Below are positions 32,406 through 43,420 of a DNA stretch of 64,000 nucleotides, one piece after another (the first letter of the stretch is position 1; every line of letters begins with the position of its first letter). The stretch covers positions 303,260,781 to 303,324,780 of the forward strand of contig NC_059072.1 in assembly GCF_020497125.1 (NCBI RefSeq), read 5' to 3'. This DNA comes from Mauremys mutica (taxonomy: Eukaryota; Chordata; Testudines; Geoemydidae). The translations under genes were made by a program, and so were the position numbers. Below the pieces are notes generated by a model that was not told the origin of the DNA, searched no databases, and saw only the letters and a program-made list of their open reading frames with translations.

Positions 32406-33586
32406 AGAAGCGTAAGGAAGAGGGGAAGCCATTCATTTGGTTTTTTCATCACCATAAATGAAGAAGGCAATCGCATTTGGCAAACAAACTTATATCAAGT
32501 GCCTTTGCTGGAAATGTTTATGCTTTGTTCCTGAATGATGTACTGAGTATACGTGTATAACTTAGCAAAGTCTGCAGCTTGGCTCATTTGAACTGTGGGG
32601 AGGGAGAAGGGGAAGGAGAGATGGGGGATGGTGAGGAGAGAAGGAAGTGAAAGTGACTAGCTTGTAAGGGACCAGGGAACCTTTTGCAAAATCTCTGCCA
32701 TTGGGGCAATCTAGATCATCCTAAAAACACAAAAACTGCTTTCCAGACGAAATGTGTATGCGCATCAGGGATAGGCCATTTCTAGCAGTCATTTCAGCAG
32801 TATACAGAGAGGGAACAAATTTCCTGAGAGGCAGAGAAATCACCCCAATCTTCCTTTCAGTGTAGCTGTAGAATTTTAGCCAAAGACTCCCAGTGTTGTC
32901 AAAGAACCTCCTTTCACCACATCACTATTGCTGACCTGTCATGAGCCTGATTAGGTTGTCAAAGCAGAGAGGTTTACTGCACAAAGTGGGTCTTCAGCTG
33001 AGAACTCTCTATAAGGGGCTAGAGAGGGGGGGGTTGGGTGATCAAGGATATGCAGCACTGCTTAAAGAAATAACAATGGGGTTAAGAGGATAGGATGTTG
33101 CCAGCTTATTTAGAGACAAGTTGTCTAGCTATTTTACATCCTGTTAGACTCTCTGTTCAACAAAAGCTGAATTTAGTTACCCTGCAACAGGCAAACAAAC
33201 AACATTGTACACACACCCTTTTACCTCGCACTAAGTCCTCGCTATATTGATTTTTTATCTGCAGACACCTTTATCTCATCTCTGTGGTATGCATAACCCT
33301 GAACACAAATTGGGCCTGGCTGGCTAATGGTGAATCAAAGCTGTGCATGAATACTGCAATTGCATATCATAAACATAATTGTCAAAACACAACTTTGAAA
33401 GCATCATAAAAGAGTCTTTGTCTTTATTATACTTTCCATTACAGGAAAGATCCGTTCTTAATAGCATTCAGGCATGGCCTGCTCAGAGGGCACTGCTGGG
33501 CCCTACTCACACTTCTCAAGTAGCTGAAGGTAATGCCAGACCTTCAATATGATCCTGCATGTCACACCCATAAAGGGTACACTAGG
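32406..33586. other. No recognised feature
   Basis: Unassigned. 32.59-32.65 kb is a short purine-rich run. No frames of interest. Confidence 0.4.
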
Positions 33587-34740
33587 CAGGACTGGCTTTA
33601 GGGGCAGGTGACCCAGACAACTGCCTGGGGTGCTGGAGTTGGAAGGCACCAGGCTCGGGGTCTGTTTTTGTTATTAGTGACCAAAGGGAAAATAGAATGT
33701 TTGAAGTAAAGTGTTTTAGGTATTCTGTATGTGGAATTTTTTTATGGATCTCCTAAAATGTTCTGGACCTTTATAGAATCTCGTGGAAACTTCCAGACTT
33801 TCTGAGAACTACATTTTCCTTGAATCTCCTAAAATGTTGTCAGCCATGCCCTCATGGGCATATAAGGGGTGGGGCATATAAGTTAGTGAGATATAAGAAT
33901 GAAATGAAGTGAAGTGAGAGCCCCGCTGCGATATTGTGAACCTTATTTTATTGTGTAATTGTGAAAGTGTACTTGTGTTTTAAGACGTGACGAGTGTAAG
34001 TAGCAACTTATAAAGGACATATTTAATGAGATGCCAGAGATATCTATCAAACTCCTATCTGCACAACAATATAAAAGAAATACTATTACTTCTTTTGCCA
34101 TGCTTAACATGTACTGTTTGATGATTTTCTCTGACTTTTGCTCTCCCTAATACTGTCTATTTTCACCCACAGAAAATAAAAGATGCCCCTGAAGAAGCCT
34201 TCAGGAGCTCAGTTTAGAAAGTGAAAAGCTCAATTGCAATATAGTTTGCAACAAGGGGCAAATTTGATGGGGAAACATCTGAAACAGAACAACATAGACT
34301 GGGTTTTAGGCAGTAGCGATCGTCCCAGTGCAGAAGAAATTGAGGAGTGACACGTAAATGATGGAAGTCCTATTACTAAGGAATTAGCAAATTTATTTGA
34401 AGATAGGGACTGGAACTGTGAGGAAAGTGATGGAGAATTGTCCAGTTTTCCTGGTGGTGTAAAGGAGAGTGATGATAAAGATGAATATGGCTCACATGAA
34501 AAGGTGAGTAATGATAAAGAAAAATCTGATTTACATGAAAAAGAGAGAAACTATAAAGAAGAATCTGCCTCGCATAATGACAGAAACAGCAGTGAGAAAA
34601 ATTGCACACCCAAAATTGATACATCAGAGCCTGCTTTATGGCCAGCAATCCTAAACTCTGCCGATATTGATTGTACAATTTTGAACAGGCCCAGGAAAGT
34701 CAAGGATATGACATTTCCAGTAAATGAGAAGAAGTGACAT
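33587..34740 (+). mobile_element. Decayed autonomous hAT transposon, 5' part
   Basis: Begins with the terminus CAGGACTGGCTTTAGGGGCA, followed by about 590 bp of upstream DNA and then a transposase-like reading region (34182-34737). The terminus resembles those of the small elements at 16388 (CAGGACCAGCTC) and 36861 (TAGGGCCGGCTTTA). No 3' terminus is seen after the frame ends, so the copy is 3'-truncated, or its end is too decayed to read. Family placement is inference from terminus plus transposase fragment. Confidence 0.7.
34182..34737 (+). pseudogene. ZMYM-like hAT transposase, N-terminal remnant
   Basis: Opens MPLKKPSGAQFRK, close to the KxLSGAQNRKxK start of ZMYM-type hAT transposases (the DUF4371 family), then has a stop right after it and another near 34345. 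An acidic, low-complexity stretch follows. The best piece is EPALWPAIL then DIDCTILNRP and KVKDMTFPVNEKK (34624-34734), a pattern that these proteins carry just before the TTF-type zinc finger (usually PALWP, then D-hydrophobic and VKDxxFP). The zinc finger, DDE/RNaseH core and hAT dimerisation domain are missing. Transposases of this family cut at the terminal repeats. It is broken and not functional. Confidence 0.75.
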
Positions 34741-34936
34741 TTCTCAAAGTCACACTGAGGCAAAGAGGCAATGGCAGGAGCCAAATGGAACCAGCTGCTA
34801 TGATGGCTCATGTTATGCCATGCTGATCAGTGAGAGCTCAGACACTGAACAGAGAAGAATCTTGTTAGGCTCCTGGTCGTTGAGTGACTACTGAACACCA
34901 CACCACCATTTGTCTGCCTGTGAGACCTTAAGGGTG

Positions 34937-35052
34937 GGGAATCTCTCTTACTATTTGAATGTACAGTACCTAGCTCACTGGGGCCCTGATCTCAGCTGGG
35001 GCCTGTAAGTGCTACTGTAATCCAATACTACTACTACTAATAATAATAATAT
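34937..35052 (+). mobile_element. L2-like tail
   Basis: Reads GTACAGTACCTAGCTCACTG, GGGCCCTGATCTCAGCTGGG and GTGCTACTGTAATCCAATAC and ends in (CTA)n and (AAT)n runs. This is the turtle L2/SINE 3' end without its head. Confidence 0.8.
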
Positions 35053-36837
35053 GTAGGCATATGTGCTTTGCACCCCTCCCTGCCACCTCCAGCATATGCT
35101 GTGTGACACGGACAGGACCGAAACTGTAGGATATCGCAGAAGGATCATGCCACAAGCTGACAACGTAGGAAGTTTCCCATCTCTGAACAGTTGTCAGAAT
35201 CTTCTCCACATCACAAAAGGAACATGCTAATAATTGGACCGACCAAAGAGAAGAGGGAAGAACCAATGACAATCTATGTTACAATTGTGGATTTGTTAAT
35301 ACAGTACTGCCGTGCGTGACACTAACCAGCCCTGGCTGCTCTGTGACTCCTCCCAGAAGAGTCATGTAGTGTTGTCTGCAGCCACTGGCATCCATCATAT
35401 CCACCAGCCATTACTGAAGTGGCTGGAATGGAGTGTGGAGAAGGAGGCACTAAGTGCACCTGCTGCAGAGCCACTGGCTTGGGTATTCCTTGCAGCTCAT
35501 GAACATATATGTATTTTTCCAGCCCTGAATCCTGCTTATACCACAGTTTTCTGGAGTTGGGAGGGGGGGGGGTAGAAACATGAGACCCAATAGCCTCATG
35601 TCAAAACCTGCAGGGGGGAGGATTTACTACCTTGTTCCCCTCTGAATGGTTTTTATGGAAAAACTGGGGCCTTAATAAACAGCTTAAGTGGTTTATTATT
35701 GACTTCAGCTTCAAGACAGTTTGTGTGGCACTACTGAGGAACACAAGCCATCCCCCTCCTTCTGGGAATGAACACCCTGGTTTCACATTTCACACAGCCA
35801 GAGAGACTCAATTTCATTTACACCAATGTAAAGGCAGAGTAAATCCACCAAAAGCATTGGAACCAAACCCAGACAGGCAGAAGTGCAGCTCAGAGCACTG
35901 ACCACAAAACCACAAGTGCATCAGGCTGCAGGCATAGTTTTTCAATAAGTTCCCTTTCCTCATTAGCTGATGGATCCAAAGACAATTGGGAGTCTGTCCA
36001 ATGTCTTCAATGGGCCCTGGATCAGGCCCTAACCAGTGTGGCCTGGGGCTGCATAACACTTCAGCAAACAAAAAAAGTTAATTGATCTCCATTTAAAAAA
36101 TGTTCAGTAATGTTAACGGCCTGAAATGTGGGTTTGCTTTTCTAGTGATGTGAAATAAATCATGTTGATGCATGTGATCAACTGATACATGGTGTGGTTC
36201 AAATGCAGAAGTTTACACTCAGAGTGAAAGATTAAGAGTTGAAGACCTCACTTCATGTTCGACAGCAGCAATAAACATCAGCAAGTAGCCACTCATCAGA
36301 CAGTGGCTCTGATGACAAGTGCACTGATGGCTCAGACAGAATCAGCTTGTTCCTGTCACTGAGCTTTGCAGAGCTCTCTGGCAGGCTGCTTTGAACCAGG
36401 CTCTGCTGAACCATCTGCTTTGCAGTGTCTTTATTTTCATCAGGGCTTAACTTACCACATTGTCATATCCTCAGGTAAAGCCTTTTGAACTCTGCTGTGG
36501 TGTGCAGCTAGAGAGACGTGTTTCCCCTATCAGTCCAGAGAACCACTTAGCACAAAGCCTGAAGGCCCAAACTGCCAAGACCTTCTCATTGGGATTGATT
36601 TACTAATTATTGACTTCAATTTCATGCTCCATTTGTATTAATTTGACTTCTAAAGGAAGAGTTCCATGCTGTATTTCAGCAGAAAATTCCAATTCACATT
36701 CATCAGCTCTTTAAGTCGTATTTGCCATGAGAGGAAAGACTTAATTCACAATCACAAGGCTGCTGAGCAAAACAGCTCACTCCATCTCTTCAGCACCAAG
36801 ATATTACATTTTTCTCTGATTTATTCATAATAATAAT
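35053..36837. other. Unassigned; old palindromic repeat piece at 35.82 kb
   Basis: TTTACACCAATGTAAAGGCA (35817-35836) resembles the small palindromic turtle repeat. A G-run occurs at about 35564. Nothing else is recognised; short frames only. Confidence 0.35.
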
Positions 36838-37310
36838 TGTGATGGAGGCTATACCCCACATAGGGCCGGCTTTATGACCTGTGGGGCCCAGTTGGAATAC
36901 TTGGCAGTGGTCCGGGGCTTCGGCGGCATTTCGGCGGTGGGGGGTCCGCTCTGGGTCTTCCACAGCACCGAAGGACCCCCCGCCGCTGAAATGCTACCAA
37001 AGACCCCCGGAATGGACCCCCTGCTGATGAAATGCCTCCAAAGACTCCCGGAACAGGGCCCCCTTAGGCGCGGAGCCCTCTTCAGCGCGGGACCCGATTC
37101 CGGGGAATCGGTGGAATCGGTGTAAAGCCAGCCCCGACCCCACACAGGCAATGAAAGGGTTAACATGGGCCTGAGAGGCCAAGTCTGCTACCTGACCGTA
37201 CCTGAGGGGAGAGCCAGGCTTAACTGGAGATGAAGCCCAGCTGGGAAGGGGCTGGGGGGTGATTATAAAAGCAGGAAGCTTAAAGAAGAAGGGGGCTCAC
37301 AACAATAAAA
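36838..37310 (+). mobile_element. Possible LTR fragment interrupted by a hAT element
   Basis: With the 36861-37136 element and one 8 bp duplication removed, the host DNA reads TGTGATGGAGGCTATACCCC, then ACACAGGCAATGAAAGGGTT. It begins with TG, has a TATA-like GATTATAAAAGCAGG at 37261, and resembles the promoter half of LTRs known from turtles. No coding region, primer-binding site or second LTR is visible. Suggestive only. Confidence 0.3.
36861..37136. mobile_element. Non-autonomous hAT element with perfect 8 bp duplication
   Basis: Termini TAGGGCCGGCTTTATGACC and, from the right end, CGGGGCTGGCTTTACACC. The flanks are identical, ACCCCACA at 36853-36860 and 37137-37144. The interior has an inverted pair built on CGGCGGCATTTCGGCGGTGG and CCGCCGCTGAAATGC. 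Related at the terminus to the transposase-bearing element at 33.6 kb. No coding capacity. Confidence 0.93.
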
Positions 37311-37379
37311 AATTAATACTTAGCACCTTTCCTATTCAGAGCTTTAAAAATATTAGTTACTTAATCATTAAACCTCCAA

Positions 37380-37520
37380 CAGTAAGTAGAGATTCATCCT
37401 GTTTTATGGAGGGGGGCCTGAGAGAGAGAGATTAAGTGACCCAAGGCCACAAAGGGAGTTAGTGTCATAGCCAGGATTAGACGTTATGACCTTCTGGTTC
37501 CTTGTCCAGACTTGCATGTG
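37380..37520 (-). mobile_element. Reversed SINE fragment
   Basis: Reads ATCCTGTTTTATGGAGGGGG, GATTAAGTGACCCAAGGCCA, and GACCTTCTGGTTCCTTGTCC, the reverse complement of the SINE middle (a TGACCTTGGGCAAGTCACTTA-like block) and head. About 140 bp, diverged. Confidence 0.65.
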
Positions 37521-38554
37521 GACAACCAGACTACATGGTATGTTTTCATTAGACATTGCTTAATTAAAGAAAATACTCACAGGGCCGTATATATGATAGG
37601 AGAGTCTGCGTCAGTCATTGGTCATTTTAGTCCAAACATCCACACTATTGTCACACTTTCTTAACACTCCCATGGAAGGGAGTAGATTTCACAGGACAGT
37701 CATAGATACCGTCCTACAAGTGAAGGAAGAAGTGTTTCACTTGCAATGGTAACTCCCTGTGTTTGTCATTCTCAACACTATACTGATTATTCCCCTATTT
37801 TGCTCCTAGATATGCTTAAGGATTCCCAGACACTACCAACTGAGCTTGGGCTGACAAAAGAGAAGCCAGCAGCCTACACCACGCTGTCCTACAGTGGTGC
37901 TGAGTGCATAAATGAACCCGTATGTGTTCTTTTCTTTGCAATCTGTGTTCCTGCTGTAACCCCTCTAATGTTGTTTTCTCCTTCCTCTCTATGACAGCAC
38001 TGCAGACAGCTATGCAGACAAAGGTCTTGTCAGCAATAGACAAGAAGAAAAAAAAGCATTCTAAACTGCTCAATGGAATACCTTGATCTTGCTGTCCCTT
38101 GTCATCCCAGCCTTTTTTCAAGCACTGGTTATTCTGGCTGGGATCAGGTCTGACTGAACTGGTCCAGTTTATGTTGTCCTCTCAGTGAGGACAGAAAGGC
38201 ACAAGAATCAGAGCTGTTGTGATTCAGCTGGTCTTCCTAACTTCTGTGCTTTGTGTTTGGGAATGGAAGTTTTGAGTAATTTCCAATCCTAGACATCGCT
38301 ACAGTGGATTCCTAGAACGCACTGGTACAGCTGCAGGTCTAAGGTGTGCAGAGAGTCTCTGTCTTGAATTCACTCCAATGGGAGTTTTGACTGAGTAATG
38401 ACTGAGGAAAATCTGAGGGAAAAGACTGAGTATTCGGCCATGTTGTCCCTTGTTGCTATGTAACTGCAGGTAAGGGAGTGGGGGGCACTAGTTGGGTGCT
38501 GGAAGATTGTTTGTGGAGAGTCAAGGCCTCCGTGGTTCCATCTGCTTAACTGTG
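37521..38554. other. No recognised feature
   Basis: Unassigned. Overlapping frames of 82 (plus) and 101 (minus) codons at 37.75-38.12 kb have no motif. A TCCTAG/A acceptor-like and a CCC/GTATGT donor-like site bracket 37806-37920, but nothing supports an exon. Confidence 0.35.
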
Positions 38555-38695
38555 TAGGCAAACAACTTAACTATTTTTAACATGGTGCTTGACAAACTCG
38601 TTAGCGAGATTATATGCTGGGGTTGCCCTCTGTGGCAGGGGATCCAATTCTGTGACCTAGGAGCTCCTTTCCAGTCCGAAGTTCCGAACTGAACG
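38555..38695 (+). mobile_element. CR1-like LINE 3' fragment
   Basis: Reads GCTTGACAAACTCGTTAGCG, GGGGTTGCCCTCTGTGGCAG and GTGACCTAGGAGCTCCTTTC, ending CCAGTCCGAAGTTCC. It follows the shape of a CR1-type tail (GACTxxATGACCxxxxAGGTCCCTTCCAGTC) but is old. Confidence 0.5.
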
Positions 38696-40329
38696 CCAGG
38701 CCTATTGACAAATGAGATATTTCTATTAAAATCACCTAATTCTACATATATTACATAGGTCATTTCAAACCAAGCTTGAAAGCACTAAGACTATTTGAAG
38801 GACTAAATGCTCCAAACTGTAATTCTGGTTTTCATAAAATACAGTCAGTTTTGGCCTAGAAGTTGGCAAAATTGCATCAGAGCTCCAAAGAACTGGATAA
38901 ACTTCGCCAGGCTCTGATTTAACCCATCTGAATTTTTTCAATATCCTGAAAAAAAGGTGTTTTAGTAAAAAATATGTCCAGACCACTGACCAGAGTGACA
39001 AGCTGGAGCTGTTCAAAGCAATTAAGTTATTACACCTAAGAAGTGCTACACATTACATGGAGGTGCTTAGCCAGACTTCTTAGAGTGACCTAGAATCATT
39101 CCAGGGAATTGGTCTCTCCCCTTACCCTCCACCAAGGTGGCACATAATGGCAACAATTGGAGGTGGAGGGTGGGAGGAAATACACTTTTAAACTGTGAGA
39201 GAAATCAGGCACTAGGGTGGTGGAAAGATAAAATATGAAGGGCTTAATTTGCTCTCACTTACCAGTTTAAACCTATGGTCAAGCCACTCTAGTCAGTGGA
39301 GCTACAGAGATTTGAAACCAGTGTTGAGAAGAGCAGAATGAAACCCACAATTTCTTGAAACTGAAGGTGTGGCTTCTGTACTCTAACTCCTCTTTTCTGA
39401 GAAAAGAAAGATTTGAGTCTTTAGCAATAACAAAACAGGATTAGTGCTTAAACACTGCCATCTGTGACTCCTAAATATATCTCAGTAAGCAAGGCAGGTT
39501 CGCCGGCAAGAATGCTATTCAAAGGTGATATAAGGTATTGATTTCTCTCCAAGGTACCTTAATTACACACTTCAGAGTACTGAAAACAAGAACATCCTTG
39601 ATGTTATCGACAGCCCAAGATCACTGGTTGGATAAAAAAGAAACCATTGGCAGTTTAGAGCTGTTTGAATACAATTCCTGATGTGTTCCTCAGAAAACAG
39701 ACACAATCATTGCCAGCAACCCTCTTTTAATCTAATTGGCTGAAGTGATACACAAGCATCTACTTTTCCTGTTATTTTCTCATACTATTTATGGTTTTGT
39801 GCCTCATGTGCCAGAGTGGATAACCTGGCTATAAAGTGACTTTAATTCATAGCATCTTAAAAACTTTCTAGAGATGCCAATCTAATTAGACTGAAACAAG
39901 GCAAATCTCTCTGATGTATCGTTCTGTTCCGATTAACAATAAAGCTGCCTCATGTCGTTGCCTGACGTTAATACTAAGGTGACTTTGTCAGAGTTATAAG
40001 TGCCTGAATGTGCTGCAGTTTCTCTCTAGTCTTCGGGTGTACAGTAGTAAATATACAGTTGGATCTCTCATCATCAGCCACCTGATTATTTAGAAAAGTT
40101 ATCAGAAAATAGCAACTTGCCTATTTTCAGAAATATACTGTTAAGGTGTGTAGGCCCAGCTCCTTAGCTGAGGTGAATCAGTAGACCTCCACTGTTTGGG
40201 TTTTTTTTCGTAACATAAAAAAAATGAATTTAATTTTTTTCCCATTGCAATTTTGAGAAATGGGGTTTTTCTGTCTTCTAGCATGTCAGATCAGCGTGCC
40301 TTGTGTGGAATGTCACACTTCTGGCAGAA
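38696..40329. other. Repeat-poor, AT-leaning stretch; possibly conserved non-coding DNA
   Basis: No recognisable repeats for about 1.6 kb, an exception in this window. 39.42-40.14 kb has mixed complexity and contains words such as GCAAATCTCTCTGATGTATC and AGACTGAAACAAGGC. A decayed exon or enhancer cannot be seen from sequence alone. Confidence 0.3.
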
Positions 40330-40515
40330 GTGACCCTACAGGGAGAGTGGCTTTGTGGTTACCACACACAACAAGGCCTTGAACGACACAAGTTCTATTC
40401 CTGCTACAAACTTTCTGCAGGAGCTTATGCAAGACACTTAAACTCCATGTGCCTCAGCTTCCTTATTTAGATAGAAAGTGCAGCTAACACTTACCTAATA
40501 AAGAGCCTTCAGTCT
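40330..40515 (+). mobile_element. tRNA-derived SINE, diverged
   Basis: GTGGCTTTGTGGTTACCACA, then ACACAAGTTCTATTCCTGCT as a B-box-like block, then CATGTGCCTCAGCTTCCTTA. The order is the SINE head and middle. The tail is weak. Confidence 0.65.
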
Positions 40516-40639
40516 AAATGAATATCTGAAAATCAGTGTTACCATCCAGATGTACAAAGATGTCCTCTCTGCTGCCTTTCAGTACAACAGTCCATGCTGT
40601 GTGAGGGCCCCTCTGCAAGGGTGCATTTTTACCTTCCCA

Positions 40640-40745
40640 GCAAAGGATTACAAAGCACTTTACAAATATTAATGGATTAAACTTCACAGCAGTGCTGCGA
40701 GGTAGAGAAGACTCATTAACCTTCTCTTACAGTCGGGAGACTCTC
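40640..40745 (-). mobile_element. Reversed SINE, left portion (split)
   Basis: AAAGCACTTTACAAATATTA, GTGCTGCGAGGTAGAGAAGA and TCTTACAGTCGGGAGACTCT are the 3' half of a reversed SINE. It stops at the inserted DNA element; the remainder is at 41051-41175. Confidence 0.7.
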
Positions 40746-41050
40746 AAGGTAATGTCTACACCACAGCTGGGAAGTGGGATTCCCAGCATGGGTAGACAGA
40801 GATGTGCTAGCTCTGCTCGAGCCGGTGTACTAAAAATAGAAATGTGGCCACAGTGGTGCAAGCAGTGGCTCAGAATAGCCATGCCACCCAAGTACAATCC
40901 CACCTGACTGCCAAGGTATGTACTTTGGCAATTAGCTGAGCCACCCCAGCCACACTGCTATTCTTAGAGCACTAGGTCAAGCAGAGCTAGCGAGTGTCTA
41001 CTCACACTGGGACACACACACCTGATAGGTGCTGTGTAGACATACCCTTA
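40746..41050. mobile_element. TGTCTACAC-type DNA element inserted in a SINE
   Basis: Left end AAGGTAATGTCTACACCACA and, from the right end, TAAGGGTATGTCTACACAGC. The interior holds inverted pieces such as CCTGACTGCCAAGG. About 305 bp, no coding capacity. The 41 kb side resumes SINE sequence. Confidence 0.8.
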
Positions 41051-41175
41051 ACCAGCGAGTTTTATGTTAATTTATCCACGTTCACTCAGGAATGCTGTTG
41101 CAGAACAAATAACAGAATCTGTATCTCCTGTGTTCCCAACCTGTGCTTTAACCATAACACCCTCCTCCTCCTAGG
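41051..41175 (-). mobile_element. Reversed SINE, right portion (split)
   Basis: Continues the reversed SINE after the insertion: CAGAATCTGTATCTCCTGTG, TTCCCAACCTGTGCTTTAAC, and CATAACACCCTCCTCCTCCT, the reverse complement of a SINE head. Confidence 0.7.
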
Positions 41176-42045
41176 ACGTGGCATGTGCAAAGTCTGTACC
41201 TTTGAAAATAGAAAACTGACCCAAACGCATCAGAAAAATATTAGCTGTTGCTACTATTTACACTGTCATTAACCTCAAAGAGTAGACGTTCCCCAGGAAA
41301 CAGCAGGATTATGTGTTGTTCCCCACCTCCCTCAGTGGTAAAGCTTTAGAAGGGAGGAGCAGAATTGTTTCAATAAACTTTCAGTTTGTTCAATAGCCTG
41401 GTTTGACTTAGGGCACCAGGGACATACCATCACTCTCTTACCGTAAAGCTCTGTTGTATTAAAGATTAATGCGCATGCCACCCTGCATAGGAAATCACAA
41501 TCTAATTGAGTGCTGTGTGCAAAACAGGGATGCTATGCAAGATTTACCTTTTAAAAGAGCTATAAACTTTAATGAACTGTGTTTCTTATATGTCTGTTTA
41601 TGTGTCTATTGATTTATCTATCCATCCACCAAAAATTCAGCAGCTAGAGTGTGGTCAGATGCAAGAGCAGTAATTCTGTGTCCCTTGGCTCTGATTCTCC
41701 CGGGGACTATTATCCTGGCATTCCACACAATTCTGCGACAGCTTCTGTAAAATGAAGAACCTAACTGTACAGAACAGTTAGATGATTTCGAGTCTGGGGA
41801 GGAGTGATATCCACTACTTATACAGGTGACAGAAACTACTAAATCAGCAATGAATAACGATAACTTGCTTTTTAGGGAAAGCTTTCAGATAAACTCCTGG
41901 GAAGTTTCTTATTCAGTTTTACTAAACTGAGGCCAAAATTGGCTGCATTTTCAATATAGGGAACTCACAATTACAGGCGCAGTTGAACAGCAACCTAATC
42001 TATGTGCATAGCGATTGTAACTGTGCAAGCAAATCATGTAGGAGA
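41176..42045. other. No recognised feature
   Basis: Unassigned. TTATCTATCCATCCACC near 41620 is a very short tetranucleotide-like run. Otherwise ordinary sequence. Confidence 0.4.
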
Positions 42046-42445
42046 GAGGAAGGCTGGCCCAACAGTTAGGGGACGAGCCGGAGCCTTGGGTTTAAGTCTT
42101 TGCTCTTATAGAAATTTACTGCATGACCTTGGGCAAATCACTTAGGACCAGACTTTTAATGGTCTGTAGGTGCATATAGATGCAGATTGGTGCTGAGGGG
42201 ATTTTAAGACTTGAAACTCCAGTTACAATCAATGGGAAATACACACCTATCCTCATTAGGCACTTTTGAAAATCCCCTTAGGCAACTAAATCTGGCCTTG
42301 GTCTCTCTCTGCCTCATTTCTCTATTTGTAAAATGGGAAGGAGTGGGGAGAGAGGGTAACAGCATTTACCTATCTCACAGCGGTGTTGTGAGGACACATA
42401 CATTAAAGAGTGTGAGGTGCTCAGATACTCTAGTAACGGAAGGCC
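42046..42445 (+). mobile_element. tRNA-derived SINE with an inserted palindromic piece
   Basis: Head GGCTGGCCCAACAGTTAGGG and GACCTTGGGCAAATCACTTA, then a foreign insert at about 42147-42295, then the SINE resumes with GGTCTCTCTCTGCCTCATTT, ACCTATCTCACAGCGGTGTT, and ends AGTGTGAGGTGCTCAGATAC. Uninterrupted SINEs join the head and CTCTCTGCCTCA parts directly. Confidence 0.8.
42147..42295. repeat. Short palindromic element inside a SINE
   Basis: GGACCAGACTTTTAATGGTC and GGATTTTAAGACTTGAAACT, then AGGCACTTTTGAAAATCCCC and TTAGGCAACTAAATCTGG. Its inverted halves resemble the small element at 10487-10567, another turtle palindrome. The exact ends are unclear. Confidence 0.5.
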
Positions 42446-43014
42446 ATATTTAAGATAGAGATATACCAATGTGATCATTTCAGAGGGCTTATCGTAGATT
42501 TTCTGGACCATTCGAACTTGTGTGTGCGTCTGTGTGTATTTGTGTAATAAAGAAAATATTTACATATTCTTTGTTCTTAATATTTTGGGATTTCAACTTT
42601 ATTAAATCAAGGGGGAAAAACATACTGGGTCTGTCTTTTTCAAAACAACATGCTTACTATTGTGTGTGCAAATAAACACACCGCTGTGTACCTTACTGGT
42701 GTGTTTCATCAATTTGATATCGTGTTTAAATCAGGTATCGGCTTATGCAAATTGTTTGGCTGTAGATTCCTGTTATACACAAACAGCTGTGGCAAAATGA
42801 GGTGAGTGAATAGTAGAATTTTGGCAGCTTCTCAAGATATTGACCCAAAGGCCGCCTCTCTTTCCCCTCTGCCCTGCCCCCCACTGTGGTCTGAGGAAGA
42901 AGGGGTGGTTTATGGCTTTAAACATGGAAGTGCAGGGCAAGGTTTGACCAGGAAAAAGTGCCTGCTTGGGGAAGTACCCCACTTGAGGATTCTGAAGCTT
43001 TCTGGGGCGCTAAG
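42446..43014. other. No recognised feature
   Basis: Unassigned sequence with ordinary composition. Confidence 0.4.
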
Positions 43015-43129
43015 CAGGGTGCTGGAACAATTTGAATAGTGGGGGTGCTGAGAGTCATTGAACCAAACTCTAAACCCTGCCTATGATGGAAACCACTTCA
43101 AGCCAAGACCCCTAGTTCCAGCACCTGTG
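43015..43129. mobile_element. Small hAT-like element, CAGGGTGCTGGAAC ends
   Basis: Left end CAGGGTGCTGGAACAATTTG, right end in reverse complement CACAGGTGCTGGAACTAGGG. The flanks GCGCTAAG (43007-43014) and GTGCCAAG (43130-43137) match at six of eight. The interior has GTGGGGGTGCTGAGAGTCAT and GATGGAAACCACTTCAAGCC, words I know from a turtle element. 115 bp. Confidence 0.7.
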
Positions 43130-43420
43130 GTGCCAAGTGGCGGTGGAGATGAACCCCAGCTAGACTTAAGTTGCCCCCGTGTAGAATTTCCCTCAACAGG
43201 CTATTTTATACCTTGTATAATAGCTATAACATTAATGTACACAGCAGAGACAACACGTCACTATTTACAATGGGGAGGGGCACAATTTACAGGTTCTGGT
43301 GGTATGCAGCGGGGTTCAGGGCAGGGCATATAAACCCGGGCAGAAATCTGAGGAGGGAGAACATAAGGTCACATGCCCCTTTCCCCCCCCCCATGTCACC
43401 TTGGGTACACAGTAGATACT

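Noticed and set aside
37746..37994. Possible exon between acceptor- and donor-like sites
   Set aside because: The sites are weak and the peptide has no family features; overlapping minus frame is equally long.
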